From Syntrophales bacterium (GTDB lineage Bacteria; Desulfobacterota; Syntrophia; Syntrophales; UBA2210), in the NCBI GenBank assembly GCA_028715865.1, contig JAQUQY010000095.1:1-5983 (forward strand): 5,983 nt of DNA, written 5' to 3'. The position numbers were made by a program, and so were the translations under genes. Positions 1 to 5,740 of the stretch are shown here, piece after piece. The notes under the pieces were generated by a model. That model worked only from the letters and a program-made list of their open reading frames with translations. It did no database searches and was not told where the DNA came from. Position 1 is the first letter of the stretch; the number at the start of each line of letters is the position of its first letter.

Positions 1-3
1 CTG

Positions 4-645
4 TCAGTAAACAAAATCCTGTCGCGCCCAGTCTGTTTCGAAATACCACAATGAGAAAAAGACCATTGTGCTCCTTATGTCCATGGGCAGGGTCGCTTTG
101 TCAAGCTTTGCCCTTACACGCACGTAATAGTGCTGCCCTCTTGCCAGGCTGGAAAGGGATGCGACGGGTAATCCGCTCACGTCGGACATTGCCCGCTTGG
201 CTTTTCCGAGTTCCGTAAATTGTTGCGGTTCTCCGCTACGGTATGAATGAGACAGGTAGAGGATCCTCTTCACGTTGTCGTACTTCAGGGAATGCCGGAC
301 TTCAAGTGTGGACTCCTTCTTGTCGAACCACAATCCCCGCCTCTGGTAGAGTTCAATGGTGAGGAGAAAGGTCGTGGTAATGCCGGCCAGGATAGCCTCT
401 TCCATCTCGGGGGAAAAGCAATCCTTGACCCTGAGGTAGACAAGGACCTCTTCCTCGGTGTTTGTTATAAAAAAATCGGTGATTGAAGCGTCCCGGGCCT
501 GGGCCGGTCCCGGCGCCAGAAGGTTAAGTATCGATGACGCCAGAAGCAGCATCAGAAAAATCTGTTTCACCGCGGGGTTGATGCCGGGGGGTTTTGCTTT
601 CAAAAGGCTGGTCATTTTTTGTGCTGACTGGTCTTTGTTGGCCAT
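4..645 (-). CDS. DUF4390-family secreted protein of unknown function
   Basis: Function is unknown. The 213-residue protein has a basic N-terminus, a hydrophobic stretch at about 29-44 and a signal-peptidase-like APGPAQA site ending near residue 50, so it is probably exported to the periplasm. The mature part matches my memory of the DUF4390 family: an AILAG...TF..T.ELY.RR..WFDKK block at 85-110, a YYVRVRAKLDKATLP block at 173-187 and an FFSLWYFETDW ending. It is complete, stopping with TGA two codons inside the window edge. The start is uncertain. I chose ATG at 643-645, with AAGGGG 11 nt upstream. Alternatives are TTG at 649-651 (5 nt from the same AAGGGG), an in-frame CTG at 691-693 behind a much better Shine-Dalgarno, and ATG at 613-615, which would give a more usual n-region but has no ribosome site. 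In related genomes this family often precedes an NtrY-type sensor kinase, which would lie left of the window (inference from memory). Confidence 0.75.
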   Translation of the reverse strand: MANKDQSAQKMTSLLKAKPPGINPAVKQIFLMLLLASSILNLLAPGPAQARDASITDFFITNTEEEVLVYLRVKDCFSPEMEEAILAGITTTFLLTIELYQRRGLWFDKKESTLEVRHSLKYDNVKRILYLSHSYRSGEPQQFTELGKAKRAMSDVSGLPVASLSSLARGQHYYVRVRAKLDKATLPMDIRSTMVFFSLWYFETDWARQDFVY

Positions 646-651
646 TGGCAA

Positions 652-668
652 AACCGCCCCTTGCGGTT
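652..668 (-). repeat. Small inverted repeat with the SD-like AAGGG in its loop
   Basis: AACCGC (652-657) and GCGGTT (663-668) are perfect 6-bp arms around a 5-nt loop. On the minus strand the loop reads AAGGG, part of the best Shine-Dalgarno match for the TTG and ATG starts of the DUF4390 gene. In mRNA this would place the ribosome site in a hairpin loop just before the start codon. The repeat is directly visible; any role in translation is inference, and a 6-bp repeat can occur by chance. Confidence 0.4.
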
Positions 669-690
669 GGGGTTTGCCTAATGAGCGAGG

Positions 691-708
691 CAGTCAGGTG
701 TTCCTCCC
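691..708 (-). promoter_or_regulatory. Strong Shine-Dalgarno-like site before an in-frame CTG
   Basis: On the minus strand GGGAGGAA (701-708) lies 7 nt before CTG (691-693). The CTG is in frame with the DUF4390 gene, and the preceding in-frame stop TGA is at 694-696. Use of this start would add 16 residues ahead of the chosen ATG. It is a better ribosome-site match than anything nearer the ATG or TTG, but CTG starts are rare and a longer tail before the signal peptide would be unusual. It could also be a relic or a chance match. Confidence 0.25.
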
Positions 709-742
709 AATATTACTCCGTGAACGCCACCTTGAAAGAAGC

Positions 743-773
743 GGCTCCGGACAATAAAGAAATTCCGGACGCC
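743..773. repeat. Paired TCCGGA palindromes with GGC/GCC flanks
   Basis: The 6-bp palindrome TCCGGA occurs at 746-751 and 764-769, 12 nt apart. Outer GGC (743-745) and GCC (771-773) can extend the pairing into an imperfect 9-bp stem with one bulged base. Because each half is itself a palindrome, the element could act either as a tandem protein-binding site or as an RNA hairpin. It lies between the candidate promoter at 792-820 and the DUF4390 start, so in the presumed 5' leader. No clear T-run follows on the minus strand, so it is not a good terminator for lpxC. Confidence 0.35.
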
Positions 774-791
774 TTTATTACGGAACCCGTG

Positions 792-820
792 ATACTAGGA
801 GAGGGGGCTTGAAAAAGCAA
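792..820 (-). promoter_or_regulatory. Candidate promoter for the DUF4390 gene
   Basis: On the minus strand TTGCTT (815-820) and TAGTAT (792-797) are separated by exactly 17 nt, matching 3/6 and 4/6 of the sigma-70 boxes. Transcription would begin near 785, inside a small ACGG-AAC-CCGT inverted repeat (780-790). The site starts 7 nt after the lpxC stop. The 182-nt gap makes a separate promoter plausible, but the match is modest. Confidence 0.3.
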
Positions 821-827
821 GAATTAT

Positions 828-1742
828 TTATGCTTGTGCGGAAACGGCGAGACTCTCAGCGGTGTCGGGAGGTGTGCCGCCGATGGATGAATTTTCCGGT
901 ATGCCCGGTTTCCAGCAGTCGGTACGTTCGATAAGTGTACGCAGAAGAAGGTTGTTGAGTTTATGGCCTGACCTGCTGGCGGTTATGTGTCCCTGAATAG
1001 GCATGCCCAGCAGTGAGAGGTCCCCAATTATGTCAAGTATTTTGTGTTTTACGAATTCATCGGGGAATCGTAGGCCTTCCTTGTTAATAACCTTTGTGCC
1101 GTTGAGGACGACGGCGTTTTTAAGGGATCCGCCCAGGGCCAGCCCCTTGGCCTGAAGGTATTCGACTTCATGAAGAAAGCCGAAGGTCCGGGCCGGTGAT
1201 ATTTGGTTTTCGTAGGTATCCGGTGAAAAAACCATGTGGTGCGACTGTTTTCCAACCGCCGGATGATCGAAGTAGATGTGGCAGGTTATTTCAAAGCTCT
1301 CTGATGGGCTGAGCGATATGGAGCCGGTTCCGTCGGTTACGGTGAGAGCTTTTGTTATGACAATGAACTGCCTTTCTTTATCCTGCTTTTCTATGCCGCC
1401 CTCTTTCAGGAGAGATACGAAGGGTTTCGCGCTTCCATCCATTATGGGAATTTCAGGGGAATCCGTTTCAACCACGGCATTATTGATGCCCAGACCGAAA
1501 AAGGCGGAGAGAAGGTGCTCCACAGTTGATATGCGCGTTCCATTCAGGCCAAGCGTTGTCGCAAGGGTAGTCTCCGAAACGTTTGAGGGAGTCGCCTTGA
1601 TGCGGTTGTCTTTCTTGGTGTCCGTCCGGCAGAAGACGATGCCTTCGTCAACCCCGGCGGGCCTGATGGTCATCCGCACCTTTCTTCCTGAGTGGAGCCC
1701 AACACTTCTGCAGGTTATGTCTCGGGCAACTGTTTTTTGCAT
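828..1742 (-). CDS. lpxC: UDP-3-O-acyl-N-acetylglucosamine deacetylase LpxC
   Basis: LpxC is a cytoplasmic zinc enzyme that removes the N-acetyl group from UDP-3-O-acyl-GlcNAc, the committed step of lipid A synthesis. The 304-residue protein has normal length and is intact. It opens with a CRSVGLHSGRKV block (11-22). By alignment from memory with the E. coli enzyme, the zinc ligands are His76 in VEHLLSA, plus His233 and Asp237 in KHKILD. The catalytic base is Glu75, and His260 in SGHKLNN is the second catalytic residue. The C-terminus has a ~25-residue Gly/Pro/Ser/Ala-rich tail beyond the fold. The ATG follows AAAGG by 11 nt, an unremarkable ribosome site. A 202-nt gap separates it from queH, so it may have its own promoter. 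Its presence identifies a Gram-negative, LPS-type outer membrane. Confidence 0.97.
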   Translation of the reverse strand: MQKTVARDITCRSVGLHSGRKVRMTIRPAGVDEGIVFCRTDTKKDNRIKATPSNVSETTLATTLGLNGTRISTVEHLLSAFFGLGINNAVVETDSPEIPIMDGSAKPFVSLLKEGGIEKQDKERQFIVITKALTVTDGTGSISLSPSESFEITCHIYFDHPAVGKQSHHMVFSPDTYENQISPARTFGFLHEVEYLQAKGLALGGSLKNAVVLNGTKVINKEGLRFPDEFVKHKILDIIGDLSLLGMPIQGHITASRSGHKLNNLLLRTLIERTDCWKPGIPENSSIGGTPPDTAESLAVSAQA

Positions 1743-1762
1743 TCGCGGATAGGCCTTTCATT

Positions 1763-1790
1763 TTTTTATTGTCTTCTCTCACTAATGCAA
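1763..1790 (-). promoter_or_regulatory. Weak candidate promoter for lpxC
   Basis: On the minus strand TTGCAT (1785-1790) and TAAAAA (1763-1768) are 16 nt apart, matching 3/6 and 4/6 of sigma-70 boxes. The leader would be only about 15 nt, just including the AAAGG ribosome site of lpxC. The A-rich tract alone can produce such a match, so this is offered mainly because the 202-nt gap needs some start signal or a read-through from queH. Confidence 0.18.
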
Positions 1791-1839
1791 TGATGGTGCC
1801 ATGGGCATGTGTTGGCGTAGCGGTTCGATATTATTAGGC

Positions 1840-1913
1840 AAAATGCCATGGTCCTTGCCATCGCTGTGTTGCTGTATGGCCGGTGGCAGCCGTAAGCTGT
1901 GTTGAAAATGCCA
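1840..1913. repeat. Two pairs of 9-bp direct repeats upstream of lpxC
   Basis: AAAATGCCA occurs at 1840-1848 and 1905-1913, and GCTGTGTTG at 1863-1871 and 1896-1904. The second copies are adjacent (1896-1913), so that 18-nt block contains one copy of each. TGCCATGG also occurs at 1797-1804 and 1844-1851. All lie in the 202-nt non-coding gap between queH and lpxC (1743-1944). They may be regulator sites or the remains of small duplications. No open frame here looks like a gene, and no terminator is evident after queH. Confidence 0.4.
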
Positions 1914-1944
1914 CAGTATGAGCAGGGAGGTTTCGATGATGCCG

Positions 1945-2502
1945 CTATTTTTTTGATGAAATGCCCTTCCTTTGATCCTGCTCAAATCTTTCTTTTTCGC
2001 TGAAGAGGCAGCCGCAGTAGCGCTGCCTGTACATCCCCATCCTGCGTGACAGGGAAACGCCCTCCCGCCAGCCTTCTCTGAAGTCCTGATAGCAAAAGTC
2101 CAGCCCTTTCTCTGCGGCGCACTCCCCGGCAATCTCCTTAAGCAGGCCATGGTCCTGGTATATGCTGTAGAAAAGAGTGGAGGTAAAGCCTTCGAAACCT
2201 TCCCGGCGGGCTGTCAGGGCTGTGCGCTTCAGCCGGAGGCGGTAACATGCGGCGCAACGCCTGGTCCCCTCGAAGCGTATAGCGTTGAAGTAGGCCTCCG
2301 GTTCATAATGGTCGGCCTGAATCAGGGGAAGACCCTCCTGTGCGGCGTAGTCAATGAGGGTCTCCAGTCGCTTTCGGTACTCCGGCAATGGGTGAATGTT
2401 CGGGTTATCAAAGAAGCCCGTCACCTGATGGCCCTCCCGCCGGAGTTCATGGAGGGGGTGGATGGCGCAGGGGGCGCAGCATATGTGAAGGAGAATTTTC
2501 AT
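1945..2502 (-). CDS. queH: Epoxyqueuosine reductase QueH
   Basis: QueH (former DUF208) reduces epoxyqueuosine to queuosine in the anticodon of tRNAs for Asn, Asp, His and Tyr, replacing the unrelated cobalamin enzyme QueG. The 185-residue protein shows the family's cysteine pattern: HICCAPC (Cys8, Cys9, Cys12), RRCAACYRLRL (Cys83, Cys86) and RYCGC (Cys163, Cys165). These serve as Fe-S/metal ligands in the family. The NPNIHP...EYRKRLE block at 33-47 is also typical. I chose ATG at 2500-2502 because the conserved fold begins at MKILLHICCAPC. The same frame is open for 28 more codons into ruvB, but that extension is unconserved-looking and simply overlaps the ruvB end. The ribosome site is weak (GAG about 10 nt upstream), and ruvB ends 28 nt before, so coupled translation is likely. 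It is probably the last gene of the yebC-ruv transcript. Confidence 0.93.
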   Translation of the reverse strand: MKILLHICCAPCAIHPLHELRREGHQVTGFFDNPNIHPLPEYRKRLETLIDYAAQEGLPLIQADHYEPEAYFNAIRFEGTRRCAACYRLRLKRTALTARREGFEGFTSTLFYSIYQDHGLLKEIAGECAAEKGLDFCYQDFREGWREGVSLSRRMGMYRQRYCGCLFSEKERFEQDQRKGISSKK

Positions 2503-2530
2503 GGGTTCAAGCTCGAATCTTACCGGGGAT

Positions 2531-3553
2531 TCAGAAGAGCTTTTCCTGACGGTCGTCGGCTTTCCAAACCTTTCCAAAGTGTTCATAGGCCGTTCTGGTC
2601 GCGACTCTGCCCCGGGCTGTGCGGTGCAGGTAACCTTCCTGGATGAGGAAGGGTTCGTATACGTCTTCCAGGGTGTTTTTTTCTTCGCCTATGGCGGCAG
2701 CCAGGCTGTCGATTCCAACGGGCCCTCCGCTGAACTTTTCGATTACCGTGAGCAGTATGGTTCGGTCCATCAAATCGAATCCCCTATAATCCACCTCCAG
2801 CATCTCCAGTGCTTCCCGTGCCACGGACTCGGTGATCCTTCCGTCGGCTCTGACCTGGGCGTAATCTCGAACCCGCCGGAGAAGCCGGTTGGCGATGCGG
2901 GGCGTTCCCCTTGATCGGCGGGCGATTTCCCGCGCTCCAGAAGGTTCCGTCTCGATGGAAAGGATACTGGAGGATCGGGAGATAATAGTGGCGAGGTCGT
3001 CTTCGGTATAAAATTCAAGCCTGAAGGTCATTCCAAAGCGGTCTCTCAGCGGCGAGGTTAGAAGACCCGCCCTGGTGGTGGCGCCCACCAGGGTAAACCG
3101 GGGGATGTCGAGTTTCACCGAGCGCGCCGAAGGTCCCTGCCCGATGAGAATGTCGATGTAGTAGTCTTCCATGGCAGGGTAGAGAACTTCTTCCACCACA
3201 TGGGAGAGCCGGTGAATTTCATCGATGAAGAGAATGTCGTGGGGGTTCAGGTTCGTAAGCATTGCTGCCAGGTCTCCGGGACGTTCTATGACTGGGCCGG
3301 AGGTTACCTTTATGTCCACTCCAATTTCCTTTCCCATTATGTGGGCCAGGGTCGTTTTTCCCAGCCCGGGCGGACCGTAAAGCAGAACATGATCCAGAGG
3401 TTCGCCCCGGCCCCGAGCCGCTTCGATGAAGATGGAAAGGTTTTCTTTTATAGTTTTCTGCCCGACGTATTCCTTCAAAAGCCGGGGACGGATCGAATAC
3501 TCGAATACCTCTTCACCTGAGGATTTAAGGGGGGTTGCTATGGTCGTTTCCAT
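2531..3553 (-). CDS. ruvB: Holliday junction branch-migration ATPase RuvB
   Basis: RuvB is the AAA+ hexameric motor that, held by RuvA, pumps DNA through a Holliday junction during recombinational repair. The 340-residue protein is full length. It has Walker A GPPGLGKT (60-67), Walker B LFIDEIHR (108-115, Asp111/Glu112), sensor-1 region GATTRAG (157-163), the SPLRDRFG arginine-finger box (167-174), sensor-2 GTPRIANRLLRR (216-227) and a C-terminal winged helix from about 258. That domain contains the VIEKFSGGPVGIDSLA block and a GYLHRTARGRVAT wing. The ATG at 3551-3553 is 17 nt after the ruvA stop. No strong Shine-Dalgarno is visible (AGAAAG at best), suggesting coupling to ruvA translation. 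No residue seems altered. Confidence 0.98.
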   Translation of the reverse strand: METTIATPLKSSGEEVFEYSIRPRLLKEYVGQKTIKENLSIFIEAARGRGEPLDHVLLYGPPGLGKTTLAHIMGKEIGVDIKVTSGPVIERPGDLAAMLTNLNPHDILFIDEIHRLSHVVEEVLYPAMEDYYIDILIGQGPSARSVKLDIPRFTLVGATTRAGLLTSPLRDRFGMTFRLEFYTEDDLATIISRSSSILSIETEPSGAREIARRSRGTPRIANRLLRRVRDYAQVRADGRITESVAREALEMLEVDYRGFDLMDRTILLTVIEKFSGGPVGIDSLAAAIGEEKNTLEDVYEPFLIQEGYLHRTARGRVATRTAYEHFGKVWKADDRQEKLF

Positions 3554-3570
3554 GGAGAAGCCGCTTTCTT

Positions 3571-4164
3571 CTACTTCGACAACAGCTTAAGTGATTCTGT
3601 GATTATAAGTTCAAGAGAGGCCTGATATTTGCACTCTTTGGAAACCCGGTCAATGGCTTTTTTGGCGAGGCTTTCCTTGTATCCCAGGTTTACAAGGGCC
3701 GATAGGGCGTCATCTGTCATGGCATCATACCCCGATCGTTCCCTGAGGGGATCCATTCCGGCGGAAGCCAGCTTTTCCTTAAGTTCAAATATAAGCCTCT
3801 CAGCCATTTTTCGCCCCACGCCGGGAATTGTTACGAGTCTGCTCATGTTTTCCGTCATAATTGCTTCTATCAGCTCATCGGGCGCGATACCTGAGAGTAT
3901 GTTGAGGGCGAGGCGGGGCCCGATGCCGCTTACGGTTATCATACGTTGAAATATGGCTTTTTCGTCTCCCGAATGAAAACCGAAGAGGCTTATCGTGTCT
4001 TCCCGTACGTGGGTGTGTATGGCCAGTGAGACAGTTGTACCCACATCGGGAAGCAGGTAAAAGGTGCTCAGGGGAACGGCTACGTGGTAGCCGATTCCAT
4101 TGACGTCGACGATGATATGCTGAGTGGATTTGTGGGAAAGGACACCCCTAAGCGCGGCTATCAT
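3571..4164 (-). CDS. ruvA: Holliday junction-binding protein RuvA
   Basis: RuvA tetramers bind the four-way junction in a square-planar form and load RuvB rings on opposite arms. The protein is 197 residues, close to the usual ~200. Domain I (1-~64) is an OB fold and carries the acidic pin Glu55-Asp56 in THVREDTISLFGF. Domain II has two helix-hairpin-helix motifs, VSGIGPRLALNIL (78-90) and IPGVGRKMAERLI (113-125). A flexible linker around 134-148 leads to the RuvB-binding domain III (about 150-197). I chose ATG at 4162-4164 because family members begin MI..LRG and AAAGGA lies 9 nt upstream. The 12 extra upstream codons only overlap ruvC. The start overlaps the ruvC stop by one base (TAATG). 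Confidence 0.97.
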   Translation of the reverse strand: MIAALRGVLSHKSTQHIIVDVNGIGYHVAVPLSTFYLLPDVGTTVSLAIHTHVREDTISLFGFHSGDEKAIFQRMITVSGIGPRLALNILSGIAPDELIEAIMTENMSRLVTIPGVGRKMAERLIFELKEKLASAGMDPLRERSGYDAMTDDALSALVNLGYKESLAKKAIDRVSKECKYQASLELIITESLKLLSK

Positions 4165-4643
4165 TATGCCTGTTCCTTTCTCATGGAATGGGCGTGGCAT
4201 ATCGCCATGGCAAGCGCGTCGGAAGCGTCCGGCGGAGGAGGGGAGGGAAGGCGGAGCAGCACCGTTACCATCTGCTGGACCTGGTGTTTTTCAGCCCTTC
4301 CGTATCCGACAACGGCCTGCTTGATCTCCAGGGGGCTGTATTCGTACACGGGAAGGCCGTTGAGCGGGGCCGCGAGCATTGCCACGCCGCGCAGGTGGCC
4401 CTGCTTGATCAGACTCTTCACGTTTTTACCGTAAAAAATATTTTCTATGACAATAGCGTCGGGGGAGTGCAGTTCCACAATTTCCATCAGAGATTCAAAG
4501 ACTTCCTTCAGTGCAGCCGGGAGCGGGCTGTTCCTGGGCGGCCTTAATTCACCATGATCTATGTGAGAGACTCCTTCGGAGGTCTTCTTCACAATGCCGT
4601 ATCCGGTAACACGAGTACCAGGGTCTATGCCGAGAATAATCAC
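4164..4643 (-). CDS. ruvC: Holliday junction resolvase RuvC
   Basis: RuvC is the dimeric RNase H-fold endonuclease that cuts Holliday junctions symmetrically once RuvAB has migrated them. The 159-residue protein is slightly shorter than the E. coli enzyme (173). The acidic catalytic set is intact: Asp7 in GIDPGTRVTGYG, Glu67 in VIENIFYGKN, and Asp139 and Asp142 in PPDASDALAMA. The junction-contacting loop after Glu67 and the conserved YSPLEIKQAVVGYGRAEKHQ stretch (102-121) are present. The start is GTG (4641-4643); AGGAAG lies about 10 nt upstream and no other in-frame start fits the conserved N-terminus. PSPPPP (133-138) directly precedes Asp139. It follows yebC by 46 nt and overlaps ruvA by one base. 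Confidence 0.97.
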   Translation of the reverse strand: MIILGIDPGTRVTGYGIVKKTSEGVSHIDHGELRPPRNSPLPAALKEVFESLMEIVELHSPDAIVIENIFYGKNVKSLIKQGHLRGVAMLAAPLNGLPVYEYSPLEIKQAVVGYGRAEKHQVQQMVTVLLRLPSPPPPDASDALAMAICHAHSMRKEQA

Positions 4644-4689
4644 CTTTGGGAGACTTCCTTTAATGGAGTACGCGGAACAGGCGTCATAT

Positions 4690-5439
4690 TCACCCCATAC
4701 TTTCCATCAAGTCATCGGGTATGTCAAAGTTGGCAAAGACATGCTGAACATCGTCGTTGTCTTCCATTTTTTCGAAGAGTTTGAGCATCTGGACCGCCTT
4801 CTGTTCATCCAGAGGAACTGTAGTCTGGGGTATCATGGCTATTTCAGCCACGAGAGAGGGCAGCCCCTTCTCGTCAAGGGCGGCCTTTACCGCCTCGAAG
4901 GAATCCGGCGGCGTAAGGATTTCGAATTCGTTGCCCTGGTCTTTCACGTCCTCGGCTCCAGCTTCAAGTACAAGTTCCATCAGGGTGTCTTCATCAACCA
5001 CCTCTTTTGAAACGACGATACTGCCCTTTTTGTCAAACATCCAGGAAACACAGCCGTTTTCACCCAGGTTTCCGCCGTGCTTGGAAAAAATATGGCGTAT
5101 TTCAGCTACGGTACGGTTCTTGTTTTCCGTCATGGCCTCAACGAGAACAGCCACGCCCCCAGGTCCGTATCCCTCGTAGGTAACCTCCTCATAGGCGGCG
5201 CCTCCTCCAATTTCACCGGTCCCTTTCTTTATGGCCTTATCGATATTATCCTTGGGCATGTTTTCCGATTTAGCCGCCTGGATGGCCTGCCTGAGCCGGG
5301 CGTTTCCTTCAATGTCGCCTCCGCCCAGCCGGGCGGACAGGGTTATCTCTTTTATGATCTTGGTGAATACCTTGCCCCGCTTAGCGTCGAGGGCGCCCTT
5401 TTTTCGCTTGATTGTACTCCACTTTGAATGACCGGACAT
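4690..5439 (-). CDS. yebC: YebC/TACO1-family translation factor
   Basis: YebC proteins were long annotated as transcription regulators (PmpR type). More recent work on bacterial members and mitochondrial TACO1 points to a ribosome-associated role in relieving stalls at proline-rich sequences. The 249-residue protein is full length. It has the signature start MSGHSKWSTIKRKK, the RGKVFTKIIKEI and LRQAIQAAKSENMPKDNIDKA segments of domain 1, the EGYGPGGVAVLVE block (89-101), TENKNRT (104-110), and HGGNLGENGCVSWMF (121-135). An acidic C-terminal domain completes it. The ATG follows GAGGAG by 7 nt, the best ribosome site in the window. It is first after the rRNA terminator and leads the ruvCAB cluster, a common bacterial arrangement. 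Confidence 0.96.
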   Translation of the reverse strand: MSGHSKWSTIKRKKGALDAKRGKVFTKIIKEITLSARLGGGDIEGNARLRQAIQAAKSENMPKDNIDKAIKKGTGEIGGGAAYEEVTYEGYGPGGVAVLVEAMTENKNRTVAEIRHIFSKHGGNLGENGCVSWMFDKKGSIVVSKEVVDEDTLMELVLEAGAEDVKDQGNEFEILTPPDSFEAVKAALDEKGLPSLVAEIAMIPQTTVPLDEQKAVQMLKLFEKMEDNDDVQHVFANFDIPDDLMESMG

Positions 5440-5476
5440 GTGACAACTCCTCGCCAGAAGGGTAAAAAGCCAGGAA

Positions 5477-5506
5477 AATCTAGCACAGTGACACGTTTCT
5501 TGTAAA
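5477..5506 (-). promoter_or_regulatory. Candidate sigma-70 promoter for yebC-ruvCAB-queH
   Basis: On the minus strand TTTACA (5501-5506) matches 5/6 of the -35 box, and TAGATT (5477-5482) matches 4/6 of the -10 box, with an 18-nt spacer. Transcription would start near 5470, giving a leader of about 30 nt that contains the GAGGAG ribosome site of yebC. The -35 box directly follows the T-rich tail of the rRNA terminator, consistent with a tightly packed operon boundary. Confidence 0.5.
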
Positions 5507-5535
5507 ATAAAAAAACCCTCCCGAAGGAGGGTTTT
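5507..5535 (-). terminator. Intrinsic terminator of the rRNA operon
   Basis: On the minus strand, AAAACCCTCC (5526-5535) pairs perfectly with GGAGGGTTTT (5512-5521) across a TTCG tetraloop (5522-5525), followed by TTTTTTT with further T-rich sequence. The loop and T-tract are classic for a strong rho-independent terminator. It lies about 9 nt after the predicted 5S 3' end. Read on the plus strand the tail is TTTTAATTTTAATTT, which could also give weak bidirectional termination. Confidence 0.93.
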
Positions 5536-5543
5536 AATTTTAA

Positions 5544-5659
<116 letters not shown>

Positions 5660-5740
5660 AAATTTGAAAATGTAAGACAAGTGCATATCGTAGATGAACA
5701 AACTCAAGCTTCGCGCTCAATAAAATTAAAATAAAAATTA
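5660..5740 (-). other. 23S-5S internal spacer
   Basis: This AT-rich spacer of about 80 nt lies between the predicted 23S 3' end and the 5S 5' end. It contains no tRNA-like sequence and no promoter that stands out. It is presumably removed by RNase processing of the pre-rRNA. Confidence 0.8.

Noticed and set aside
1276..1752. Plus-strand frame of 158 codons across lpxC
   Set aside because: Antisense shadow of an intact, clearly conserved lpxC; the residue make-up looks like reverse-strand translation.
1837..1859. GGCAA...TTGCC inverted repeat as a queH terminator
   Set aside because: Only a 5-bp stem with a 13-nt loop and no T-run after it on the minus strand.
1801..1905. Plus-strand mini-ORF of 34 codons with several cysteines in the lpxC upstream gap
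   Set aside because: No convincing ribosome site, opposite to every real gene, and the content comes from the repeated gctgtg and tgccatgg words.
1782..2150. Minus-strand frame of 122 codons reaching into the queH-lpxC gap
   Set aside because: Its first half is out of frame inside queH, and the gap portion has no start with a ribosome site, so it is a chance frame.
2503..2586. 28-codon N-terminal extension of queH
   Set aside because: It overlaps the end of ruvB, has no family-like sequence, and conservation begins at the later ATG.
4165..4200. 12-codon N-terminal extension of ruvA
   Set aside because: It overlaps the ruvC end; the internal ATG has the better ribosome site and fits the family N-terminus.
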